From positions 62,001 through 126,000 of the forward strand of contig NZ_JARFJD010000007.1 of assembly GCF_029087225.1 (NCBI RefSeq): a stretch of DNA of 64,000 bases, in the 5' to 3' direction. Below, piece by piece: positions 57,670 to 64,000 of the stretch (position 1 is the first letter of the stretch; each line of letters opens with the position of its first letter). The notes beneath the pieces were generated by a model that was given only the letters and a program-made list of their open reading frames with translations, was not told the DNA's origin and did not search any database. Source of the stretch: Limnobacter olei (lineage in GTDB: Bacteria > Pseudomonadota > Gammaproteobacteria > Burkholderiales > Burkholderiaceae_B). Made by a program: the position numbers and the translations under genes.

Positions 57670-58452
57670 ATGGCAGTACCTAAAATTGGCCTTATCGTAG
57701 TGGGCGACGAGATTTTGTCGGGCTTAAGGCAAGACAAACACATACCTGCCGTGATCGAGCGTTTAACCGCCCGTGGCCTGCATTTGTCTTGGGTGCAAAT
57801 GGTGGGTGACGACAGGGAGTTTTTAACCGCTACCTTGAAACGCTCATTTGCCAGCGACCACATTGTATTGAGTTGTGGGGGCATTGGCGGTACACCCGAT
57901 GATCACACACGGCAAGCAGCAGCCCAGGCACTGGGCCTGCCGATTGTGCGCCACGAAGGTGCCGTGGAACTGATTCGTCAGCGTTGCGAGGAAAGCGGGC
58001 AGCCCCTGGATGAGTTTCGGCTGCGCATGGCTGATTTTCCGGAAGGCGCCAGCCTGATACCCAACCCTTATAACCGCATTGCCGGCTTCACCATCGGGCA
58101 ACATCACTTCGTGCCTGGTTTCCCGGTAATGGCCTGGCCGATGATTGAATGGGTGCTCGATACGCTCTACCCTCAGTTTCATCATCGGGAGCTTGAATAC
58201 AAGAGGGCTTTGTTGTTGTTCAACACACCAGAAGCCCGAATAACGCCAGTGATGGAGCAACTGGAGGCCCAGTACCCCGATTGCAAGTTGTATAGCCTGC
58301 CCAGTGTGGGTGACAACAAACTGGCTCGCCATATTGAGCTTGGGGTAAAGGCAAGGGGCGATTTTGCTAAAAAAGAAGTAGTTTCGAATGCGTTTACAGA
58401 ACTGGTGAAAGTTCTGGAAAGCATGAATTGCGAGTTTGAGTTAATCAATTAA
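57670..58452 (+). CDS. CinA/MoaB molybdopterin-binding domain protein
   Basis: 260 residues from ATG 57670 (AAAGAGC upstream; a longer start at 57637 overlaps the EI24 stop). GLIVVGDEILSG and CGGIGGTPDDHT are the MoCF-binding motifs, with the usual G-(L/I)-G-P/G-T-x-D-D loop. It matches the N-terminal half of CinA without the C-terminal amidase, as in many betaproteobacteria. The role may be in nucleotide or pyridine-dinucleotide recycling. A terminator-like hairpin follows. Confidence 0.88.
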   Translation: MAVPKIGLIVVGDEILSGLRQDKHIPAVIERLTARGLHLSWVQMVGDDREFLTATLKRSFASDHIVLSCGGIGGTPDDHTRQAAAQALGLPIVRHEGAVELIRQRCEESGQPLDEFRLRMADFPEGASLIPNPYNRIAGFTIGQHHFVPGFPVMAWPMIEWVLDTLYPQFHHRELEYKRALLLFNTPEARITPVMEQLEAQYPDCKLYSLPSVGDNKLARHIELGVKARGDFAKKEVVSNAFTELVKVLESMNCEFELIN

Positions 58453-58455
58453 AAA

Positions 58456-58484
58456 AAAGCCTGCCACAAAAGAGGGCAGGCTTT
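58456..58484 (-). terminator. Intrinsic terminator of the phasin gene
   Basis: AAAGCCTGCC and GGCAGGCTTT pair around 9 bases. Read leftward, it is followed by TTTTTTTT, so it ends the minus-strand phasin transcript. A second, weaker hairpin (CGTTCC/GGAACG) lies at 58492-58507. Confidence 0.85.
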
Positions 58485-58535
58485 GAGAATTCGTTCCAGG
58501 AGGAACGAGGAGACATCTTTACAGGCAAAACAAGC

Positions 58536-59093
58536 TTAAGCTGCTTTGCGGGCCTTTGTAGTGGCTGTGTTGGAGGCTTTGATGGTTGCCTTGGTTGCGG
58601 CTTCCACGTTGGCTTCTGCCATTTCAACAGCTTGTTTGGTGGCCTTGCTTACACTGTCGTAAGCGGTGTTGGCTGCAGTAATTGCTGATTTCATCAGTGC
58701 GACAGCACTTTCTGAACCGGCAGGTGCATTCTTGCTGGCTGACTCAAACAGCTCAACGAATTTTTTGTTGTTTTCGGCGACTTGCTCTTCAACCAGCTTG
58801 GCTGCTTCAGAAGCAATACCAGAGGACAGGGAGTACAGGTCTTTGCCGTAGGACACAGCTTTCTCTGACAAAGGTTGTGTCACTGATGTTGACACCGCAA
58901 CGAATTCTTGAATGTCTTTTGCAGAGGACAAGGCTTTTACGGCCTCAACACTGTCTTCCATGTAAGCTTTAACAGCGTTAAGATTCAGTTCAACCACTTT
59001 TTCAACGTTGCTGAACGATTGCTGGCTAAGACCCAGGATCTTTTCAAGGTTGGCTTTTTGAACGTCGAGAAATTGTTCGGGGGTCATCATCAT
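58536..59093 (-). CDS. phaP: Phasin (polyhydroxyalkanoate granule protein)
   Basis: 185 residues from ATG 59093, which has GGAGC 7 bases upstream; a longer in-frame start at 59138 is unlikely. The phasin_2 pattern is clear: MTPEQFLDVQKANLEKILGLS, FSNVEKVVELNLNAVKAYMED and a long helical, Ala/Lys-rich C terminus (ANVEAATKATIKASNTATTKARKAA in part). It coats PHA granules and sets their size and number. Other pha genes are not in the window. A near-consensus promoter lies upstream, fitting a highly abundant protein. Confidence 0.93.
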   Translation of the reverse strand: MMMTPEQFLDVQKANLEKILGLSQQSFSNVEKVVELNLNAVKAYMEDSVEAVKALSSAKDIQEFVAVSTSVTQPLSEKAVSYGKDLYSLSSGIASEAAKLVEEQVAENNKKFVELFESASKNAPAGSESAVALMKSAITAANTAYDSVSKATKQAVEMAEANVEAATKATIKASNTATTKARKAA

Positions 59094-59162
59094 AGTTTGC
59101 TCCGTCAGGTTTCGTACCACTAGGGTTATTTTCGACACCGTTTGATGCGGTGCACAAATTGA

Positions 59163-59190
59163 ATTCTACCAAAAAAAATTCTCTTGTCAA
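59163..59190 (-). promoter_or_regulatory. Strong sigma70 promoter of the phasin gene
   Basis: On the minus strand, TTGACA (-35, perfect consensus) and TAGAAT (-10, one mismatch), 16 bases apart, about 70 bases before the start codon. An A/T-rich tract fills the spacer. Confidence 0.7.
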
Positions 59191-59238
59191 CAAAAATGTT
59201 GCAACGCAATAAATCAAGTTCGTTCTGTTGTATTAATC

Positions 59239-60216
59239 ATGATTGAAGCTTTTTATACCGATGAATTTGTTCTTCCATTGCCCCAAGGGCACAGATTTCC
59301 AATGGAGAAGTACCGAATTCTGCGCGATAAAGTGCATGCAAGTGATTGTTTTATAGAATTATCTGTGCCGAACGCCGCAACGCCAGGGCAGTTGGCGTTG
59401 GCACATTGCCCTTACTACATTGAACGAATAGAAACTGGCAATGTTTCGAGACATGAACAACGTGACATCGGTTTTCCTTGGTCAGAACGGATGGTGGAGC
59501 GTTCCCGTCGTTCCGTGGGTGCCACCGTGTCGGCTGTTCGAAGTGCGCTGCAACACGGCGCTTCGGTCAATTTGGCAGGGGGTACGCATCACGCCAAGCG
59601 GAACAAGGGCGGCGGCTTTTGTGTGTTCAATGATTTGGCGGTGGCTGCACGCGTTTATCAAACAGACGCAATAGCCTGGTTAAACACAAATCAAACCAGA
59701 TCAAATACCCGAGGCCTTGGGAATAAGGTGTTGGTGATCGATCTGGATGTACACCAAGGAGACGGTACCGCTGAAATTTTGGGTGGTGACGACAGCGTGT
59801 TTACTTTTTCAATGCATGGCGAGAAAAATTATCCCTTTCAAAAAGAAAAAAGTGACCTAGACATCGAGCTACCCGACGGAACTGGTGATGATGAATACCT
59901 CACACAACTGGAAAGGGCATTGAACGAGATCAACCAACGATTTACGCCAAATATGGTGCTGTATGTGGCAGGGCTCGATGTTCACCAATCTGACCGTTTG
60001 GGCAAATTGGCCTTGAGCGATGAGGGTATTCGGCTGCGCGATCAAGTGGTGCTGGAATGGGTGCAACACCGCAACTTGCCGGTTGCCGCAGTGATGGCAG
60101 GGGGGTATTCCCCAGACCTTGAGCATTTAACCGACCTGCAACTTGGGGTAATCAAGCGCTTGGCCGACTATGGTCGACACTATCAAGAACCCCTAAAAAC
60201 TACACTGAACAGGTAG
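59239..60216 (+). CDS. Histone deacetylase superfamily protein
   Basis: 325 residues. Conserved zinc and charge-relay motifs: LAGGTHHAKRNKGGGFCVFNDLAVAA, IDLDVHQGDGTAEIL, FSMHGEKNYPF and VAGLDVHQSDRLGKL. Enzymes of the AcuC/HdaH group act on acetylpolyamines or acetylated proteins. The Asp-His-Asp zinc ligands are all present, so it should be active. A single gene, divergent from the phasin gene. Confidence 0.9.
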   Translation: MIEAFYTDEFVLPLPQGHRFPMEKYRILRDKVHASDCFIELSVPNAATPGQLALAHCPYYIERIETGNVSRHEQRDIGFPWSERMVERSRRSVGATVSAVRSALQHGASVNLAGGTHHAKRNKGGGFCVFNDLAVAARVYQTDAIAWLNTNQTRSNTRGLGNKVLVIDLDVHQGDGTAEILGGDDSVFTFSMHGEKNYPFQKEKSDLDIELPDGTGDDEYLTQLERALNEINQRFTPNMVLYVAGLDVHQSDRLGKLALSDEGIRLRDQVVLEWVQHRNLPVAAVMAGGYSPDLEHLTDLQLGVIKRLADYGRHYQEPLKTTLNR

Positions 60217-60275
60217 ATTTAAGAAATCGCTCGAATTAGATGACTTAAAACCCTGTTATCACTCGATCTGGGGCC

Positions 60276-60304
60276 TTGGCGGTTAACCCAATTCTGCGTA
60301 GAAT
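60276..60304 (+). promoter_or_regulatory. Sigma70 promoter of pbpG
   Basis: TTGGCG (-35) and TAGAAT (-10), 17 bases apart, about 40 bases upstream of the 60344 start codon. The 10-box has one mismatch and the 35-box two. Confidence 0.6.
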
Positions 60305-60343
60305 CCAACAAAACATTCGTTCGAATAATAAAGACAACACACC

Positions 60344-61225
60344 ATGATCTACAAAGCATTTCTCGGCTCAACACTTCTTGCTTTATCCATGGTGTTCAGC
60401 CCCGCTGTAATGGCTGCTTCCGGCCAGTCCGAGCGTGCAAACCTGAAGGAAGCTCACGATCCGCTGTCTTTGAACAGCTCAGTGGCTTTGGTGGCCGACG
60501 CAGATTCCCTCGAAGTGCTGTATGCAAAAAATCCCTCGGCTGTGGTTCCAATCGCATCAATTACCAAGATCATGACCGTCGTGGTCACGCTGGAGGCAGG
60601 GCTTGATCTTGATGAGGTGATTACCATCACCACAGAAGACATCGATTACTACAAAAATACCCGTTCACGCTTGAAGCCCGGCAGTGAGTTCACCCGTCGC
60701 GAACTGATTCATCTGGCTCTTATGGCCTCCGAAAACCGAGCTGCCTCTGCCTTGGGACGTAGCTATCCAGGTGGTTTGGCAGCGTGTGTCGCTGAGATGA
60801 ACCGCCGGGCGGCTTCGCTCAGAATGTTTAATACGAACTTCGCTGAAACCACGGGACTTTCGGTTGAAAACAAATCCAGCGCCAACGACTTGGCGCGCAT
60901 GGTTTTGCATGCCCAGCGCTTTCCCCTGATTCGTCAGTTTTCTACTGATCCCCAGTTTTCGGTGCAGTCGGGCAAGGGGCAATTGAACTTCAGAAATACC
61001 AATCGCCTGATCAAAAACAAGGAATGGGATATTCAGGTTCAAAAAACCGGCTTTATCAATGAAGCTGGGCGTTGTTTGGTGATGAAGGCCAAGGTGGGTG
61101 ATCGTAACCTGGTGATCGTATTGCTGGATGCATTGGGTTCTCAGGCTAGATTTGCCGACGCAGAGCGTATTCGCGAATATGTAATGGCCGTGGCACCCAG
61201 CACTGCCGCATATGTAACAAAATAA
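60344..61225 (+). CDS. pbpG: D-alanyl-D-alanine endopeptidase (PBP7 type)
   Basis: 293 residues with a signal peptide (TLLALSMVFSPAVMAAS). Serine active-site motifs SITK (72-75), SEN (129-131) and KTG (234-236) are complete. The spacing and length match PbpG/PBP7, which cleaves cross-bridges in peptidoglycan in the periplasm. No C-terminal membrane anchor. Convergent with the IclR gene, with a 2-base gap. Confidence 0.93.
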   Translation: MIYKAFLGSTLLALSMVFSPAVMAASGQSERANLKEAHDPLSLNSSVALVADADSLEVLYAKNPSAVVPIASITKIMTVVVTLEAGLDLDEVITITTEDIDYYKNTRSRLKPGSEFTRRELIHLALMASENRAASALGRSYPGGLAACVAEMNRRAASLRMFNTNFAETTGLSVENKSSANDLARMVLHAQRFPLIRQFSTDPQFSVQSGKGQLNFRNTNRLIKNKEWDIQVQKTGFINEAGRCLVMKAKVGDRNLVIVLLDALGSQARFADAERIREYVMAVAPSTAAYVTK

Positions 61226-61227
61226 AG

Positions 61228-62028
61228 TTAAAGTCGGAATCGTCCGCTAGGTGGGGTTACTCGACCCTGCCAGCCCAGCGATGCGCTTATTCGTTGCGCT
61301 GTATGAATCAGTTCTTGTAGCCAATCTTCCTGAATGCGGTCTGCTGGCGCAGATATCGACAGACCAGCAATCAGTTTTGATGAATCGTCATAAATGCCGG
61401 CCGCCATACAACGAACACCCATTTCAAGTTCTTCATTGTCGCGCGCGAATCCCTCCGTTCTCACCAGCAACAGTTCCTTTTCCAGCTTTTCAAGCGTGGT
61501 CAGACTGTTCAGTGTAGTACCACGCAAAGTGGTTCTCTCGGCGTACAGCTTCAAGTTCTCTGGTGATTCATTGGCAAGAAAAAGTTTGCCTGTTGAGGTT
61601 AGGTGCAAGGGCGCACGGCCTCCGATTGCACGTACCACCTGCATGCCTGATCGTTCGCTGTAGGCGCGGTCCACGTACACAATTTCATCACCTTGTCGAA
61701 CTGACAGGTTCACGGTTTGTCCAGTCAGACGGTGCAATTTGCGCATCAGCTCCAGTGCAGCATCACGTACGTTCAATCGGGCTTTCACCAAATTGCCCAG
61801 CTCAAGCAAGCGCATGCCCAGGCGGTACAAACCCGGGTCGGTGCGGTCAACCAGTCGGCAAGCCACCAGGTCATTCAAAATTCGGTGGGCAGTGGAGGGG
61901 TGTAGCTTGGTGTCGCGGGCTAGGTCTTTCAATGCAACGGGATCTTGGTGTTCGGCCAAGGCGTCCAACAATTGCATCATTCGCTCAATCACCTGAATAC
62001 TGGTGCGTCCAACCGACTCTTCGCTCAT
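61228..62028 (-). CDS. IclR-family transcriptional regulator
   Basis: 266 residues. A winged helix (DPVALKDLARDTKLHPSTAHRILNDLV, region) and the IclR effector domain (GQTVNLSVRQGDEIVYVDRA, SGMQVVRAIGGRAPLHLTSTGKLFLA, GFARDNEELEMGVRCMAAGIYD; regions). Divergent from lutA, so it probably controls lactate utilisation or a related organic-acid pathway. Effector unknown. Confidence 0.9.
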   Translation of the reverse strand: MSEESVGRTSIQVIERMMQLLDALAEHQDPVALKDLARDTKLHPSTAHRILNDLVACRLVDRTDPGLYRLGMRLLELGNLVKARLNVRDAALELMRKLHRLTGQTVNLSVRQGDEIVYVDRAYSERSGMQVVRAIGGRAPLHLTSTGKLFLANESPENLKLYAERTTLRGTTLNSLTTLEKLEKELLLVRTEGFARDNEELEMGVRCMAAGIYDDSSKLIAGLSISAPADRIQEDWLQELIHTAQRISASLGWQGRVTPPSGRFRL

Positions 62029-62072
62029 ACGGGGTAGTTCCTTTTCATGCAGTGAGAAGTTTAAACCATATT

Positions 62073-62086
62073 GTGAAATACGTCAC
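62073..62086. promoter_or_regulatory. Candidate IclR operator between the regulator and lutA
   Basis: GTGA-N6-TCAC lies centrally in the 138-base divergent region, flanked by CCATA and TATGG at nearly the same centre. It is a plausible binding site for the divergent IclR protein. Not matched to any known consensus. Confidence 0.45.
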
Positions 62087-62166
62087 TCGTTATGGTTATC
62101 ACTACTGGCCGGAAAGCGGCGTGCTGCATACACTTGAACAGTTTTCGTTCATTTTGGGGAAATACC

Positions 62167-62907
62167 TTGCGCGTCGGTTTGTTTGTTACCTGCCTTGTAG
62201 ATTCCATGCGACCCTCTATCGGTTTTTCAACCATTGAGTTGCTGGAATCGGCCGGTTGCGAGGTGATGGTACCTCAGGCCCAAACCTGTTGCGGTCAACC
62301 CGCCTGGAATTCAGGTGACCACGATAGCACGCACAAGCTGGCCCAAAAATGGCTGGCTGAGTTCGAGCAGTTTGATTACGTGGTTGCTCCATCGGGTTCT
62401 TGCGTTGGGATGACAAAAACCCATTACACCGAAGTATTCAAGAACGACCCTGATTTGAAAATGCGCGCGGCCCGTTTGGCTGCTCGCACCTACGAGCTCA
62501 CTGACTTTTTGGTCAATGTACTGGGCGTGGACAAGATCAAACTTGGTGTGAGCGAACTTAAACAGATTACCTATCATGATTCTTGCAGTGGGCTGCGCGA
62601 GTTGGGTGTGCAGAATCAACCCCGCACCTTGATTGGCAAAATGGGTGGCGTAGAAATTCTTGAAATGAAAGACAGTCGGCAGTGCTGCGGTTTTGGTGGC
62701 ACGTTTGCCTTGAAGTATGGCGAGGTTTCCAGTGCAATTTGTACCGATAAGTGCGAGCAGGTACAAGCGACCGGTGCACAGGCTGTGGTGTTGGGCGACC
62801 TGGGCTGTATGTTGAATATTGAAGGCCGTTTGCGCCGCATGGGTGACAACACACAAGTGTTGCATGTGGCCGAATTGCTCACGGGCCGCAAGCCCGGTCA
62901 AATTTAA
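62167..62907 (+). CDS. lutA: Lactate utilisation Fe-S oxidoreductase LutA
   Basis: 246 residues from a TTG at 62167 with GGGGAAA upstream; longer in-frame starts exist. Two CCG domains are seen: QTCCGQPAWNSG near residue 40 and QCCGFGGTFALK near 180, with HDSCSGLRELG and LGDLGCMLNIEG giving the other cysteines. This is the LutA/YkgE family. With LutB and LutC it forms the L-lactate oxidising complex. lutB follows 17 bases downstream. Confidence 0.92.
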   Translation: MRVGLFVTCLVDSMRPSIGFSTIELLESAGCEVMVPQAQTCCGQPAWNSGDHDSTHKLAQKWLAEFEQFDYVVAPSGSCVGMTKTHYTEVFKNDPDLKMRAARLAARTYELTDFLVNVLGVDKIKLGVSELKQITYHDSCSGLRELGVQNQPRTLIGKMGGVEILEMKDSRQCCGFGGTFALKYGEVSSAICTDKCEQVQATGAQAVVLGDLGCMLNIEGRLRRMGDNTQVLHVAELLTGRKPGQI

Positions 62908-62924
62908 AGTGGGGCAGTAACACC

Positions 62925-64000
62925 ATGCAAGTACAAAGCATGTTTTTTGAACGCAAGGCCAGTGAAAAGCTGAATGATCCGCGCTTGCAGGAAAACTTGA
63001 AACGTTTGTCTTCGAAGTTCGTGAATGCACGTGCCACCAGTATTCTAGAGCTGGAAGATTTTGAAGGCACACGGTCTGCGGCAGTTGAAATTCGCAATCG
63101 AAGCATCAAGAATCTGGATGTATGGCTTGAATTGTTTGAACAGAAAGCAGCAGAGACTGGTGCCAAGGTATTGTTTGCACGTACACCGCAAGAGGCAGCC
63201 CAGCTGGTTGTGAAAATTGCCAAAAAGCACAGTGTTAAATCAGTCATCAAATCGAAGTCGATGGTGACTGAAGAAATGGCATTGAACAAAGCGCTTGAGG
63301 CGGCGGATGTGAAAGTGCGCGAAACCGACCTCGGCGAATACATTCTTCAAATCAACGACAACGAGCGTCCCAGTCACATTATTGCGCCGGTGGTTCACAA
63401 AGACAAAGAACAGGTGGCGGACCTGTTTGAAAAGCATCACCATTTGCCCCGCAAAACCGACATCGCTGAAATGACCCGAGAAGCGCGTGAAATTCTGCGT
63501 CCTCAGTTTTTGGCTGCCGACATGGGTGTCACGGGCGGCAACTTCATCATTGCAGACACCGGCTCAGTGGCTTTGGTGACGAACGAGGGCAACGAAGGCA
63601 TGTGCACCATTAACCCCCGCGTGCATGTGGCTATTACAGGTGTTGAAAAGGTGGTGCCTACCCTTGAAGACTTTGCCACTTTGATCCGCTTGCTACCACG
63701 CTCGGCAACCGGGCAAAGCATTTCCAACTACGTGTCGTTGTTAACTGGCCCCAAGCGGGAAGGCGACCTGGATGGTCCCGAACACATGTATTTTGTGATT
63801 CTGGATGGTGGGCGCACTGGCTTGCTGGGTGGGGAGTTTGAAGAAATGCTTCGCTGTATCAAGTGTGGTGCTTGCATGAATCACTGCCCGGTGTATCAAA
63901 AAATTGGTGGCCATGCCTACGGTTGGGTTTATCCCGGCCCGATGGGATCAGTGCTTACACCCAGCTATACCGGTATTGAAAAAGCGCTTGATTTGCCGCA
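62925..64000 (+). CDS. lutB: Lactate utilisation protein LutB, partial at right edge
   Basis: 358 codons visible and no stop before the edge. GGGGCAG lies 9-10 bases before the ATG. The protein has the LUD domain (KSKSMVTEEMALNKALEAAD, ADMGVTGGNFIIADTGSVAL, EGNEGMCTINPRVHVAITG; regions) and the start of a ferredoxin module, CIKCGACMNHCPVYQ, near residue 310. It is the LutB/YkgF-type subunit carrying [4Fe-4S] clusters that oxidises lactate together with LutA. lutC would be expected beyond the window. Confidence 0.93.
   Translation, partial: MQVQSMFFERKASEKLNDPRLQENLKRLSSKFVNARATSILELEDFEGTRSAAVEIRNRSIKNLDVWLELFEQKAAETGAKVLFARTPQEAAQLVVKIAKKHSVKSVIKSKSMVTEEMALNKALEAADVKVRETDLGEYILQINDNERPSHIIAPVVHKDKEQVADLFEKHHHLPRKTDIAEMTREAREILRPQFLAADMGVTGGNFIIADTGSVALVTNEGNEGMCTINPRVHVAITGVEKVVPTLEDFATLIRLLPRSATGQSISNYVSLLTGPKREGDLDGPEHMYFVILDGGRTGLLGGEFEEMLRCIKCGACMNHCPVYQKIGGHAYGWVYPGPMGSVLTPSYTGIEKALDLP

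Noticed and set aside
1-64000. tRNA, rRNA, CRISPR array, insertion sequences, integrases, toxin-antitoxin pairs
   Set aside because: I looked for CCA-ended cloverleaf arms in gaps, regularly spaced repeats, transposase DDE motifs and integrase signatures and saw none. A small structured RNA could still be missed by eye.

Overview
The window is chromosomal DNA of a Gram-negative betaproteobacterium, most likely Burkholderiales and plausibly close to Limnobacter. The reasons are the protein types (DUF1329 outer-membrane-linked protein, phasin, MetE/MetR, apbC and dcd near a wing-type basic amino acid decarboxylase, a fused argA, a full-length hrpA), many lipoboxes and Sec signal peptides, and moderate G+C in spot counts. 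The genus is inferred from memory of gene content and was not tested. I see no rRNA, tRNA, CRISPR array, insertion sequence or intact prophage. Nearly all of the window is coding, with small divergent or convergent gene blocks.

Layout. 1-650: the start of a NarK-type nitrate transporter (minus strand) behind a sigma54-type promoter and a terminator-like leader hairpin. 651-3464: a lipoprotein, a two-gene unit of small proteins behind a perfect Fur-box-like palindrome, a beta-propeller lipoprotein and a decayed lipoprotein gene. 3465-12333: saccharopine-dehydrogenase-like reductase, an N-acyl amino acid synthase-like acyltransferase overlapping a membrane GGDEF/EAL protein, an MscS channel, a Kef-type antiporter and a thiolase. 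12414-15785: metE and divergent metR. 15798-16728: a low-G+C pair, one gene lysozyme-like. 16822-18795: SbtA-type bicarbonate transporter with divergent LysR regulator. 18936-20896: SDR and acyl-CoA dehydrogenase for acyl-CoA oxidation.

21252-28323 is the least conventional stretch: an unknown membrane protein, a membrane-anchored class III aminotransferase, a phosphatidylserine decarboxylase, a spermidine-synthase-like protein, a hotdog thioesterase, a DUF2237 protein, an LCMT-like methyltransferase and a DUF1329 protein. 28434-37973 holds an ABC1/UbiB-type protein, a receiver-like unknown, a NAPE-PLD-like lipoprotein, dienelactone hydrolase, a hybrid histidine kinase, small stress or catabolic enzymes, fpr and an epoxide-hydrolase-like protein. 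38042-42891 has two divergent DUF445 membrane paralogues, a retention-module/FecR-like Gly-Asp-rich surface protein and a DUF2804 protein.

42895-58452 is mostly housekeeping: rubredoxin, apbC, a proline-iminopeptidase-like hydrolase, dcd, a basic amino acid decarboxylase, metC, argA, hrpA, an EI24-type membrane protein and a CinA-domain protein. It is interrupted by an unrelated 401-residue orphan gene on the opposite strand between dcd and the decarboxylase. 58536-64000 carries a phasin gene (polyhydroxyalkanoate granules) with a near-consensus promoter, a histone-deacetylase-family hydrolase, pbpG, and an IclR regulator divergent from a lactate-utilisation operon (lutA, lutB) cut by the window edge.

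Together the genes suggest a heterotroph using organic acids and fatty acids, storing PHA, assimilating nitrate and sensing iron. No single unmistakable new defence or mobile system is visible. The best candidates for undescribed biology are the 21-27 kb cluster, the FeeM-like/EAL couple, the Fur-linked small genes, the retention-module protein and the 401-residue orphan.
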